Positions 8,292 through 16,982 of a stretch of DNA of 64,000 nucleotides are shown one piece after another (positions within the stretch are counted from its first letter, which is position 1; every line of letters starts with the position of its first letter). The DNA is from Wenyingzhuangia sp. 2_MG-2023 (GTDB lineage Bacteria > Bacteroidota > Bacteroidia > Flavobacteriales > Flavobacteriaceae): contig NZ_JAUOSB010000008.1 in assembly GCF_030548295.1 (NCBI RefSeq), positions 62,001-126,000 on the forward strand. Direction: 5' to 3'. The notes beneath the pieces were generated by a model. It was not told the origin of the DNA and did not search any database. It saw only the letters and a list, made by a program, of their open reading frames with translations. The translations under genes and the position numbers were made by a program.

Positions 8292-9509
8292 TTAAAGAAT
8301 AAGTCCTGCCAAACAAGCCGTAATCCATGAGGCAATTGCACCACCTACCATAGCTTTTAAGACTAGTTTAGAAATGTCTTTTTTTCTATTTGGAGCAATA
8401 GCGCTAATTCCTCCCATTTGAATTCCGATAGAAGCAAAGTTGGCAAAACCACACAAAGCATAACTAGCAATAGTAGCAGAACGATCTGAAATTTCATTGT
8501 TGCTTCTAAGAATTGCTAAATCTTTATATGCAATCAACTCTGTCAATACAATTTTTTCACCTAACAACGTACCAAATACATGTGATTCGCTCCAAGGGAT
8601 TCCCATCAAAAAGGCCAAAGGTTGAAACATATAACCAAAAATTTCAGACAAAGAAGTGTTGATAAAGTGTAACATTCCGTTAATCAAAGCCACCATTCCA
8701 ACAATGGCAATTAACATTGCAGCAATATTAGCAGCAAGTTTCAATCCATCTATAGCTCCGTCTCCAATAGCTTCAATACTATTGTTGGCTGTTTTTTCTA
8801 TGTTTGTGTTTAGAGTTCCTTCTGTTTCTGATTTTTCAGTTTCAGGATACATGATTTTAGCAACTACGATAGCTGCGGGAGCACTCATAATGGAAGCAGC
8901 CATTAAATGACCTGCAATGTTGGGTATTTGATGTAGCATTTTTACATAAATAGCCATAACACCACCAGCAACTGTTGCAAAACCACCTACCATTATAGTC
9001 ATCAACTCAGATTTGGTCATGTTTTTTACGTAAGGTTTTACAAGCAAAGGAGCTTCAGTTTGCCCTACAAAAATACTTCCTACAACACTTAAAGTTTCAC
9101 TACCACTCGTTTTCATTGTTTTTTGAAAAACTTTAGCAATTAACTTAACAATCCACTGCATAATTCCAATATGATAGAAAAAAGCCATCAAAGCAGAGAA
9201 GAAAACGATTGTAGGTAAGACTCTAACAGCAAAATTTATGATGGGAGCTTCTACTTGTCCAGTAATAAAAGATGAAAATAGAAAATCACCACCTTTGTCA
9301 GCATATTCTAGTAGTTTTTTTATAGAACTATCAAAAAATTTAAAAAATGGAAGACCTACTCTAGTTTTTAGTATTAATAATGCAAAAGCAAGTTGTAAAC
9401 CTAGTCCCCATAGAATTGTTTTGATAGAAATTGCTAGTCTGTTGTTGCTCAGAAGATAAGCGACAAGTAGTAAAAATAGGATTCCGATGACCCCAATGTA
9501 ATGCTCCAT
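8292..9509 (-). CDS. nupC: concentrative nucleoside transporter (NupC/CNT family)
   Basis: A 405-residue inner-membrane protein with about ten hydrophobic segments. Recognisable CNT blocks are GQTEAPLLVKPY near residue 150, the following MTIMVGGFATVAGGVMA segment, and GFANFASIGIQMGG near the C-terminus. It would import nucleosides with Na+ or H+. The central part has a polar loop with a TEKSETEGT stretch. It stands alone: the LpxH-like gene lies 78 bp downstream on the same strand and the next gene upstream is divergent. Substrate range is not readable. Confidence 0.9.
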   Translation of the reverse strand: MEHYIGVIGILFLLLVAYLLSNNRLAISIKTILWGLGLQLAFALLILKTRVGLPFFKFFDSSIKKLLEYADKGGDFLFSSFITGQVEAPIINFAVRVLPTIVFFSALMAFFYHIGIMQWIVKLIAKVFQKTMKTSGSETLSVVGSIFVGQTEAPLLVKPYVKNMTKSELMTIMVGGFATVAGGVMAIYVKMLHQIPNIAGHLMAASIMSAPAAIVVAKIMYPETEKSETEGTLNTNIEKTANNSIEAIGDGAIDGLKLAANIAAMLIAIVGMVALINGMLHFINTSLSEIFGYMFQPLAFLMGIPWSESHVFGTLLGEKIVLTELIAYKDLAILRSNNEISDRSATIASYALCGFANFASIGIQMGGISAIAPNRKKDISKLVLKAMVGGAIASWITACLAGLIL

Positions 9510-9583
9510 AAATGTGTACTTTTAGACATGATAAAAATAGATTTTTTTAACATGCGAGCCAGTATCTTTCAGAGTTTATTTTC

Positions 9584-9591
9584 TATATTTG
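9584..9591 (+). promoter_or_regulatory. candidate -7 box for the DUF4954-glmS operon
   Basis: TATATTTG matches TAnnTTTG. It lies 21 nt before the TTG start of the DUF4954 gene, which predicts a very short leader. No clear -33 element. Confidence 0.5.
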
Positions 9592-9612
9592 GTTAATAAA
9601 ACCTTATAAATC

Positions 9613-11601
9613 TTGAAAAATTATATCATTATTCCCAGCGAGTTGGTGAAACAATTAAAAATTCAAGGTTGTTCTTCGGATGCTTGGGATAGTTTGTATA
9701 TTAAACCAACTACGAATATCTCTAAAATTAAGAATGTAGTTTTTTCTGGAGAAAACTATATTGGTAATATTGAGGGAGAAAGAACTTTTTATGGTGGTGT
9801 TCGTAGTCACAATGTTATTGAGAACGTACATCTTCACAATTGTCGTATTGGAGACAATCCGTTTATTAAAAATGTGGAATCTTATATTGCGAATTATCAT
9901 ATAGGAGACAATGTCTTAATTTTTAATGTTGGAATAATTGCCGTTGAAGGAGATTGTACTTTTGGAAACGGTGTTTTGGTAGATGTTATCAATGAAGGAG
10001 GAGGAAGAAGAATTCCTATTTACAATCATTTATCTGCCCAAGTAGCTTATTTCTTGGCATTGTATCGTCATAAAACGTTGTTGGTAGAACAATTGTTGTC
10101 CATGATAGATGGGTATATAGAATCTGTTGTTTCTAATGTAGGAATTATAGAAGACGATGTTATGATTCTGAATACAGAAACCATCAAAGGGGTTTTTATA
10201 GGGAGCAATACAAAAATAAGATCTGTTTCTAAGTTGATCAACGGAAGTATCAACTCCAAGCCAGATGCCCCTATATATATAGGAACAGATGTGAAAATAA
10301 TGAATTTTATCATTTCTAGTGATTCCGTTATAGACAATGCTTCTATATTGTCTAATTGTTTTGTAGGACAAGGATGTAAAATAGACAAACATTATTCTGT
10401 AGATCATTCTGTCTTTTTTGCAAATTCTCAAGGTTATAACGGAGAAGCATGCTCTATTTTTGCAGGTCCATATACCGTAACACATCATAAATCTACATTG
10501 CTAATAGCTGGTTTGTTTTCTTTTATGAATGCTGGTAGTGGTTCTAATCAGAGCAATCATATGTATAAGTTAGGTCCAGTGCATCAGGGAATTATGGAGC
10601 GTGGAGCTAAAACAACTAGTAATTCTTACGTAATTTGGCCATCTAAAATAGGTCCTTTTACTTTGGTGATGGGACGACATTATCAAAATGTAGATTCTTC
10701 TGATTTTCCATTTTCTTATTTGATAGAAAGTAAGAACAAATCATATTTAGCACCTGGAGCCAATTTAAAAAGCGTTGGAATTATACGTGATGCTCAAAAA
10801 TGGCCGAAAAGAGATAGCAGGTCTGAAAAAAATAGATTGGACATTGTGAATTTTAATACGGTTAGTCCTTACACAATGCTAAAAGTTACCAAAGGATTAA
10901 AGCACTTACAAGATATTTTAGTGTTTTCTGGAGATAAACTAGATGAATATACATATCAAGATATGGCTATTAAAAAGTCTAGTTTGCATAAAGGAATAGG
11001 CCTGTACACTAAGTTGATTCATAATTTTATTGGAAATATTATAGTCAGTACATTAAGAAAGAAGAATATTACGACTATTGAAGAGTTGAGAAATGCGTTG
11101 CAACCCACTTCGGAAATTGGAAAAGGAAAATGGATTGATGTTGCTGGAATGTTGTGTCCTATTTCTAAAATGGATGAGTTTATCCAAAAAGTAGAAAATA
11201 AAGAAATTACATCGTCTGAGGTAATTAATGAAGAACTGCATAAAATCCATAAAAAATATAGAGAGTACGAGCGAAATTGGGCTTTGGATTTGTTAGAAAG
11301 ATTTTATAAAGTTAATCTTAAAGAAATCACGGGAGATCAATTTATTGAAATTATAGAAAAATGGGAAAGCTCAGTTATTGAGTTGGGAGATTTTCTATAC
11401 AAAGATGCAAGTAAAGAGTTTGATTTGCACACGCATGTAGGTTTTGGTGCCGATGGAAATCAAGAAGAAAAATTAGCAGATTTTAAAAGTGTTAGAGGTG
11501 TTTTTGAAACCAATATAACGGTTGTAGATATTCTAGAGCATATAGAAGATAAAAAGAATAGAGCTCACAAATTAATTACTTTAGTTAAAGGAATAAAATA
11601 G
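9613..11601 (+). CDS. DUF4954 family protein with hexapeptide-repeat (left-handed beta-helix) domain
   Basis: A 662-residue protein resembling the DUF4954 family of Bacteroidota. The N-terminal half has many isoleucine/valine-spaced turns (for instance GDNVLIFNVGIIAVEGDCTFGN) typical of hexapeptide acyl/nucleotidyl-transferase helices, then a block around GPYTVTHHKSTLLIAG, and a mainly helical C-terminal third. The start is TTG: an in-frame TAA lies two codons upstream and no ATG is near, while the family N-terminus begins here. It ends 6 bp before glmS, so a link to glucosamine or nucleotide-sugar metabolism is plausible. The biochemical function is not known to me. Confidence 0.75.
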   Translation: MKNYIIIPSELVKQLKIQGCSSDAWDSLYIKPTTNISKIKNVVFSGENYIGNIEGERTFYGGVRSHNVIENVHLHNCRIGDNPFIKNVESYIANYHIGDNVLIFNVGIIAVEGDCTFGNGVLVDVINEGGGRRIPIYNHLSAQVAYFLALYRHKTLLVEQLLSMIDGYIESVVSNVGIIEDDVMILNTETIKGVFIGSNTKIRSVSKLINGSINSKPDAPIYIGTDVKIMNFIISSDSVIDNASILSNCFVGQGCKIDKHYSVDHSVFFANSQGYNGEACSIFAGPYTVTHHKSTLLIAGLFSFMNAGSGSNQSNHMYKLGPVHQGIMERGAKTTSNSYVIWPSKIGPFTLVMGRHYQNVDSSDFPFSYLIESKNKSYLAPGANLKSVGIIRDAQKWPKRDSRSEKNRLDIVNFNTVSPYTMLKVTKGLKHLQDILVFSGDKLDEYTYQDMAIKKSSLHKGIGLYTKLIHNFIGNIIVSTLRKKNITTIEELRNALQPTSEIGKGKWIDVAGMLCPISKMDEFIQKVENKEITSSEVINEELHKIHKKYREYERNWALDLLERFYKVNLKEITGDQFIEIIEKWESSVIELGDFLYKDASKEFDLHTHVGFGADGNQEEKLADFKSVRGVFETNITVVDILEHIEDKKNRAHKLITLVKGIK

Positions 11602-11607
11602 AAAAAT

Positions 11608-13452
11608 ATGTGTGGAATTGTAGGGTATATTGGGAATAAGGAGGCTTCACCAATTTTAGTTGATGGATTAAAAAAATTAGAGTATAGAGGATACGATAGT
11701 GCAGGGATTGCTGTTTTAAATGGTGATTTTCTAATTTACAAACAACCAGGAAAAGTAATTAATTTAGAAGAAAGTATAGACGAGCGTGTGAAGGGTTTGT
11801 CTATGGGAATTGCACATACTCGTTGGGCAACTCATGGAGAGCCTACAGAACAAAATGCACATCCTCATAAATCTAACAATGGAGAAATTGTTATTGTTCA
11901 CAATGGAATTATTGAAAACTATAAGTTTTTAAAAGACGAGTTGATCAAGCATGGATATACATTTATAGGTCAAACGGATACAGAAGTCCTGGTGAATTAT
12001 ATTCAATTTGTGCAAGAGAAAAATCATTTGAATATAGAAGATGCTCTAAAAAAAACATTGCAAGGTATTAATGGAGCGTATGCTTTAGCGGTAATGGATA
12101 AAAAAGAGCCTAATAAAATGGTGGTTACTCGTAAAGGAAGTCCATTGGCAATTGGGGTTACAGAAACTAATGAAGAATTTTACGTAGCATCAGATGCAAT
12201 TCCTATTGTAGAACACACACAATCGTTGGTTTATTTGAATGACGATGAGGTGGTGGTTTTAGAAAGAGGAAAAAAGTTGAAGATTACAGACATATATGGT
12301 GTTCAAAAACCTTATAGAGTTAAAAATATTGACTTGAACTTAAACAAAGTCAGCAAAGGTAAGTATGAGCATTACATGCTTAAAGAGATTTTTGAACAAC
12401 CAGAAACCATAAAAAATACGTTATACAGTCATTTAAATACGGAAAATACAAATATCAATTTTGAAAACTTAGACGTTTTAAAAGATAAATTGATCAAAGC
12501 CAATAGAATTATCATTGTTTCTTGTGGTACTTCATGGCACGCAGGTATTGTTGGAGAATATATTATAGAAGAATTGGCTAGAATTCCTGTAGAGGTAGAG
12601 TATGCTTCGGAATTTAGATATAGAAATCCTATCATTACCGAAGGTGATATTGTAATGGCAATTTCTCAGTCTGGTGAAACTGCCGATACCTTGGCAGCTT
12701 TGCGTTATTCCAAATCTAAAGGAGCTACTACTTTCTGTATTTGCAATGTTTTTGGATCATCTATGGCTAGGGAATGTGATTTTACAGCTTATACTTATGC
12801 GGGTTCTGAGGTTGGTGTAGCTTCTACAAAAGCATTCACGGCTCAGGTAGCTGTTGTCTCACTTTTAGCAATTCAATTAGGTGTGGAAAGAAATACCATT
12901 TCTCAGGAAAAAGCAAGTGCATTGGTAGAGGAAATCAAAACACTACCCTTAGAGGTAAATAAGATTTTTTCTACGAACGAGCATATAAAATCCATCGCTA
13001 AGAATTATACACAAACTACCAGTTTTTTGTTCTTGGGAAGAGGAATCAATTTTCCGATAGCTTTAGAAGGTGCTTTAAAGTTGAAAGAAATATCATACAT
13101 ACACGCAGAAGGATATCCGGCAGCAGAAATGAAACACGGACCTATTGCCATGATTGAAGAATCTTTACCAACAGTTATTGTGGCGACAAATAATGAATAC
13201 TACGATAAATTGGTGTCCAATGCACAAGAAATTAAAGCGCGTAAGGGACCTATTTTGGCAGTAATTAATGAAGATGATAGTGATATGATTCACGTGGCAG
13301 ATTTTGTTTTTAAAGTGCCAAGAGTTTCAGACATGTTACAGCCTATTGTGTCTGTAATTCCGTTGCAATTGTTTTCATATCATGTAGCGGTTTTTAAAGG
13401 ATGTAATGTAGATCAACCACGAAATTTGGCAAAGTCGGTAACAGTAGAATAA
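11608..13452 (+). CDS. glmS: glutamine--fructose-6-phosphate transaminase (isomerizing)
   Basis: A 614-residue GFAT that makes glucosamine-6-phosphate, the entry to peptidoglycan and lipopolysaccharide amino sugars. Cys2 right after the start (MCGIVGYIG) is the N-terminal glutaminase nucleophile; HTRWATHG and the QTDTEVL segment are in the amidotransferase domain. The two SIS domains show SCGTSWHAG and SQSGETADT (first) and FLGRG near residue 475 (second), and the C-terminus ends LAKSVTVE as in the family. Normal length. It is second in an operon with the DUF4954 gene. No glmS ribozyme is visible, nor is there room for one. Confidence 0.97.
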   Translation: MCGIVGYIGNKEASPILVDGLKKLEYRGYDSAGIAVLNGDFLIYKQPGKVINLEESIDERVKGLSMGIAHTRWATHGEPTEQNAHPHKSNNGEIVIVHNGIIENYKFLKDELIKHGYTFIGQTDTEVLVNYIQFVQEKNHLNIEDALKKTLQGINGAYALAVMDKKEPNKMVVTRKGSPLAIGVTETNEEFYVASDAIPIVEHTQSLVYLNDDEVVVLERGKKLKITDIYGVQKPYRVKNIDLNLNKVSKGKYEHYMLKEIFEQPETIKNTLYSHLNTENTNINFENLDVLKDKLIKANRIIIVSCGTSWHAGIVGEYIIEELARIPVEVEYASEFRYRNPIITEGDIVMAISQSGETADTLAALRYSKSKGATTFCICNVFGSSMARECDFTAYTYAGSEVGVASTKAFTAQVAVVSLLAIQLGVERNTISQEKASALVEEIKTLPLEVNKIFSTNEHIKSIAKNYTQTTSFLFLGRGINFPIALEGALKLKEISYIHAEGYPAAEMKHGPIAMIEESLPTVIVATNNEYYDKLVSNAQEIKARKGPILAVINEDDSDMIHVADFVFKVPRVSDMLQPIVSVIPLQLFSYHVAVFKGCNVDQPRNLAKSVTVE

Positions 13453-13473
13453 GTATCAGATCAATATATAGAA

Positions 13474-13507
13474 AAATAAAAGCTACCTAATTAGGTAGCT
13501 TTTATTT
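13474..13507. terminator. bidirectional terminator, glmS / DUF2807 gene
   Basis: A perfect 17-bp inverted repeat without spacer (13474-13490 with 13491-13507), GC-rich in the middle and AT at the ends. It separates the convergent glmS and PspC operons. Confidence 0.85.
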
Positions 13508-13518
13508 TTAGAATAGGT

Positions 13519-14244
13519 TTATTTTTTAGAAACGTTTCCTCCAGAAGATGTTTTTTTGTTCACTATTTCAGGATTTCCTTTGTAATGAATACTAGATCCA
13601 CTACTGGCTTTTGCTATCAATTCTTGAGATGAATAAAGATCAATGTTTGAACCACTACTGGCAATAGCTGTTGTTTTTTTACTTTTTAAATCGGAAACTT
13701 GAATAGAACTACCACTGCTAGATTCTACCATAGAAATTATTGTTTTTCCTTTAATATTTATGGAACTACCGCTACTTGCTGTGGTTTGTATGTTTTCTGT
13801 ATCCACATCCAATTGTATTTCAGAACCGCTAGAACTTTTAATGTTTAAATCATCACTCATCAATAAGTTTTCAGAAATTACAGAACTTCCGCTACTTGCT
13901 TTTATAGAAGATAGATTTGGCAAAGTAACATAAACATTTTTAGTGCTAGAATAGATAGAAAAACCTTTGATGTAAATATTTAATAAACCGTCAGAAATTT
14001 CAGTTTTAATGTGTTCTATAACATTTTCATCGGCTTCTACACTAATGGTAGCTTCTGAATCCATTCCTACAAAAAGATTGATTCCTTGAGCAACTTTTAA
14101 ATTGTCAAACGTTTCTGTTACTTCTCTAAGTTCTTTGATAACATTTTTGTTACCTTTTAGTTTTTCTCTAGTATCAAAAGCACAACTTGATAGCGAGGCT
14201 ACAAGTACTAAAATAAGTGTTAGTTTTGTTAAAATAGTTTTCAT
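13519..14244 (-). CDS. DUF2807 (head GIN domain) lipoprotein
   Basis: About 241 residues. I chose the ATG that gives MKTILTKLTLILVLVASLSSC, a clean lipoprotein signal with lipobox LSSC; a start 27 bp upstream would overlap the PspC gene. The mature part matches the DUF2807 putative auto-transporter adhesin family and contains seven SSGS/SSGG turns about every 21 residues, as expected for a regular beta-helix. It is probably anchored in the envelope. It is last in the DUF4870-PadR-PspC-DUF2807 cluster, a common Bacteroidota arrangement tied to envelope stress; its precise task is unknown. Confidence 0.85.
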   Translation of the reverse strand: MKTILTKLTLILVLVASLSSCAFDTREKLKGNKNVIKELREVTETFDNLKVAQGINLFVGMDSEATISVEADENVIEHIKTEISDGLLNIYIKGFSIYSSTKNVYVTLPNLSSIKASSGSSVISENLLMSDDLNIKSSSGSEIQLDVDTENIQTTASSGSSINIKGKTIISMVESSSGSSIQVSDLKSKKTTAIASSGSNIDLYSSQELIAKASSGSSIHYKGNPEIVNKKTSSGGNVSKK

Positions 14245-14257
14245 AGTTTGTTGATTT

Positions 14258-15844
14258 TTAAATATTTTCATGTTGGTCTAATTCACAATCGGTACAGTTT
14301 AGCCCTTTTTGAGTCATGGTAAAATGGTGGTTGATCAATTGCCAAAATTTCAACCTTTTTGTGGTTTTGTAGTTGTGAATAAAATTTTTAGAAGATTCGT
14401 TTAAAACTAGAGTCATTCCTTCGGGTAGATACAAATCAACAGAAACCATTTCGTCTTTAAATTTACTATCCATCGGACTTAAAAAGTAGCTATCAAACAT
14501 CACTTGATTGTCTGTAAACTGATAACCGTAACTTATTTTTTCTGCATTTTCTAGAGCACTAGTCAAACTATTTCCTTCAGATTTTTTTCTAATTTTTAAA
14601 TAAGGTTCATCTGACTCACTCTTTTTAATGTTGATGTAAATATTACTACTGTAAATTTTTTGAACATTATTGTCAGAAATTATCTCTTGATTGGAATTTC
14701 TCATCAATTGACTTTTAAAAATAAAATTGTCGTTATTCATCGTTTTTACATACAATGTGTCACTAGGTAGCATTTCTATCGTATCTGTTTTTACTTTAGA
14801 ACCTTCAACAGCATTTAACGAATAATTTTCAAGACCAGAGAATACCAAGCTTAAAATGGCACAAATCCACAAAATAAATAATGATGTAAATGCAATTTTA
14901 TTAAGAGGTTTTGTTTTACTAGACACAATGTTAATTCCTAAAAAGAAGAGTAGCAAACATGGAATTACGAAGGAGATAAGCATAGCGATAGACAATAGCC
15001 AACTAGGAATGCTTGATTGGTATAGGAAAGGAAGAGATTCTCTTAAATCGTGATTGATTCCTAACATTTCTAAAGAACTAAATGAAAAAGCACTTAGAAC
15101 CAAGGAGACCATTAAAATAGAAGAAATAATAATTAAAAATACACCTATAATTTTAGTACAAATTTTAAACAAACGAATAAGAATGATCCCTACATTGTCT
15201 AAAAAAGCTTGAAAACCAATTTTTGCTCCGCTGTAATCTGTGTTTTTAATTTTATTACTAACGTTTTCAAATTCAGTTCTAATTTTCTTTTCAATATTGT
15301 TGATGTTTACATGCTCACCTTGCATTTGTAATTTTTCTGCTGTAGTTTTTGCTTCAGGAAGTAAAATCCATAAAATAATATAGGTATAGACTCCAAAACC
15401 ACCTGCGGCTAATAATAGAATCAAGGCAATTCGAATCCATATCGGATCGGTGTTAAAATAATGTGCAATTCCTGAAGCAACACCTCCTAAAAATTTATCT
15501 TCTCCATCTCTGAATAATTTTTTTACAGGATTTCCTTTTGTTCGGTACGAAGAATTATGTTCAGTATAGGCATCTTCGGTATCTGCATAATCTTCGGGTT
15601 CTCCCATAATTTTGATAATGCTCTGAATGTCTTGTTCATTAACAACCTGTCTTTTGTCTTGAATTTTTTCAGATAAAAGTTCACTAATTCTTGCTTCTAT
15701 ATCGGCTAAAATTTCGTCTTTCCCTTGTGGGTCATCACTTAGAGAGTTAGAAATGGCTTCTAAATAGCGTTTTAAAATTTGGTAGGCAGATTCGTCTATG
15801 TGAAAAAAGAACCCTCCTAAGTTTATATTGATAGTTTTGTTCAT
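14258..15844 (-). CDS. PspC domain-containing membrane protein
   Basis: A 528-residue inner-membrane protein. Residues 1-100 form a soluble domain rich in acidic and amphipathic helices that ends in a GEPEDYADTEDAY segment. The PspC domain follows (about 108-170) with GVASGIAHYFNTDPIWIR and a double membrane hairpin rich in Gly and Leu ending in LLPEA. At least three further hydrophobic segments follow between about 225 and 335, then a mostly beta extracytoplasmic tail ending with a CTDC motif. PspC proteins sense envelope stress in enterobacteria. It lies 4 bp downstream of the PadR gene, pointing to regulation by PadR. Confidence 0.87.
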   Translation of the reverse strand: MNKTININLGGFFFHIDESAYQILKRYLEAISNSLSDDPQGKDEILADIEARISELLSEKIQDKRQVVNEQDIQSIIKIMGEPEDYADTEDAYTEHNSSYRTKGNPVKKLFRDGEDKFLGGVASGIAHYFNTDPIWIRIALILLLAAGGFGVYTYIILWILLPEAKTTAEKLQMQGEHVNINNIEKKIRTEFENVSNKIKNTDYSGAKIGFQAFLDNVGIILIRLFKICTKIIGVFLIIISSILMVSLVLSAFSFSSLEMLGINHDLRESLPFLYQSSIPSWLLSIAMLISFVIPCLLLFFLGINIVSSKTKPLNKIAFTSLFILWICAILSLVFSGLENYSLNAVEGSKVKTDTIEMLPSDTLYVKTMNNDNFIFKSQLMRNSNQEIISDNNVQKIYSSNIYINIKKSESDEPYLKIRKKSEGNSLTSALENAEKISYGYQFTDNQVMFDSYFLSPMDSKFKDEMVSVDLYLPEGMTLVLNESSKNFIHNYKTTKRLKFWQLINHHFTMTQKGLNCTDCELDQHENI

Positions 15845-15848
15845 GTTG

Positions 15849-16181
15849 TTAGTTTTTTTGACTTGTAATTAGGTTGACAGCGTTGATTAAATTAGACCAG
15901 GTAGTATCTAGTTCTTTTAAAAACAGGACCCCATTTTCTGTTAGTACATAGTATTTTCTTGGAGGTCCAGAAGTAGATTCTTCCCAACGGTAACTGAGCA
16001 AACCTGCATTTTTTAGTCGTGTTAATAGAGGGTATATAGTTCCTTCTACTACAATCATTTCTGCACTTTTTAAGGTTGATAGAATTTCTGAAGTATAGGC
16101 ATCTCCATTTTGTAAGATGGAAAGAATGCAATATTCCAAAACTCCTTTTCGCATTTGTGCTTTTGTGTTTTCAATCTTCAT
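15849..16181 (-). CDS. PadR family transcriptional regulator
   Basis: A 110-residue winged-helix repressor. The motif order is that of PadR: MRKGVLEYCILSIL helix 1, AYTSEIL, then VVEGTIYPLLTRLKNAGLL as the recognition helix, and the wing with SGPPRKYYVLTENG. Short PadR proteins of this subfamily are commonly coded just before PspC genes. It is 16 bp downstream of the DUF4870 gene and 4 bp upstream of PspC, so it probably regulates its own operon, perhaps through the paired AGTACT sites that flank the promoter near 16700. Confidence 0.9.
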   Translation of the reverse strand: MKIENTKAQMRKGVLEYCILSILQNGDAYTSEILSTLKSAEMIVVEGTIYPLLTRLKNAGLLSYRWEESTSGPPRKYYVLTENGVLFLKELDTTWSNLINAVNLITSQKN

Positions 16182-16197
16182 AGAGAGTTATTTGTTG

Positions 16198-16647
16198 TTA
16201 TTTGATAAAAGAGATGGTAAAAGGATAGGCATATTTTTCTCCTTTGTGTGCTTTTAATGCTCCAGTAATGATGAGTATAAATTTTAAGGTTGCAAAAAAT
16301 CCACAAATTGAAAAAATAAATAAGGGAATTATAAAATGACGTTCTTCAATGAAAGCTTCAAAATTAATGGAATCTAGATGTTCTAAATGTTCTAAAAAAG
16401 GAATGTGTTTAAAAAAAGAAAAAATAACAATCAGAACACTTATTGTAGCAAATACAAACTGGTACAGCAAGTAACTGATGTTAAAATTAACGACTTCTTT
16501 TCCTTGTTCATCTAAATAATTGCTTTCACTTTTTTTTGTTTGCCACAAAATCAAGGGAACAATGATTCCTCCAAAGGGAAAGATGTAGTTGGCAAATGCG
16601 CTTAAGTGAATTAAAAAAGCGCTGGTGTTTTCACTATTTTTTTTCAT
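16198..16647 (-). CDS. DUF4870 domain-containing membrane protein
   Basis: A 149-residue protein with three to four hydrophobic segments. The family signature is visible as HLSAFANYIFPFGGIIVPLILW (quoted in part here: LSAFANYIFPFGG) at residues 15-30, followed by the polar EQGKEVVNFNISY stretch around 48. First gene of the PadR-PspC-DUF2807 operon and directly downstream of a good promoter. DUF4870 members are small inner-membrane proteins of unknown function; the neighbourhood suggests envelope stress. Confidence 0.82.
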   Translation of the reverse strand: MKKNSENTSAFLIHLSAFANYIFPFGGIIVPLILWQTKKSESNYLDEQGKEVVNFNISYLLYQFVFATISVLIVIFSFFKHIPFLEHLEHLDSINFEAFIEERHFIIPLFIFSICGFFATLKFILIITGALKAHKGEKYAYPFTISFIK

Positions 16648-16677
16648 GGTTTACAATTTTGATTTGTTTTGATGTGA

Positions 16678-16710
16678 CAAATCTATGTAATAATTTAGTA
16701 CTATGCAAAA
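16678..16710 (-). promoter_or_regulatory. promoter of the DUF4870-PadR-PspC operon
   Basis: On the minus strand TTTTG (16710-16706) is followed after 20 nt by TAGATTTG (16685-16678), an almost ideal Bacteroidota promoter. The start codon is 31 nt from the -7 box. Confidence 0.75.
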
Positions 16711-16719
16711 CAAAGTACT
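16697..16719. promoter_or_regulatory. candidate operator: paired AGTACT sites around the -33 box
   Basis: The self-complementary hexamer AGTACT occurs at 16697-16702 and 16714-16719, flanking the -33 element of the operon that encodes a PadR repressor. Assignment to PadR is inference. Confidence 0.45.
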
Positions 16720-16925
16720 GTTTGGTTTTTGTTTCGGTTGTTTTTTGAAGCCTAAAAAAGCGTTATCTCTCTAGGTTTTATAAGGGTTTGATTCACAGTT
16801 AAATATTCTGAAAAAAAATAAAAAAAGATTGTTTCTTTTTTGAATACAATGAGAAAATGGATTTTAAGAAGGTTAATATCAGAAGTTTTAAACCAACTTA
16901 AAGTAGGAGAGGATCGTTTATGAAG
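16720..16925. other. spacer without a recognised gene
   Basis: AT-rich region between the DUF4870 promoter and the miaA terminator. It holds one 24-codon reading frame (16849-16923, plus strand, starting MRKWILRRL) with no recognisable homology and no clear ribosome-binding or promoter signal; I do not call it a gene. Confidence 0.4.
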
Positions 16926-16954
16926 TAAAAAAAGTCTTCTAAAATAGAAGACTT
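16926..16954 (-). terminator. terminator downstream of miaA
   Basis: AAGTCTTCT (16932-16940) and AGAAGACTT (16946-16954) form a 9-bp stem with a 5-nt loop; on the minus strand a run of T follows. Confidence 0.8.
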
Positions 16955-16982
16955 AATGAAAACGTTTAAAAATAAGAAATGG

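Noticed and set aside
10030-10488. 152-codon minus-strand frame inside the DUF4954 gene
   Set aside because: It is antisense to the conserved hexapeptide repeats and arises from their composition.
11602-11607. Possible glmS ribozyme upstream of glmS
   Set aside because: Only 6 bp separate glmS from the previous gene and no ribozyme core is visible.
16849-16923. 24-codon plus-strand reading frame (MRKWILRRL...) between the DUF4870 promoter and miaA
   Set aside because: Short, without recognisable family, clear promoter or ribosome-binding site; kept only as a note in the spacer entry.
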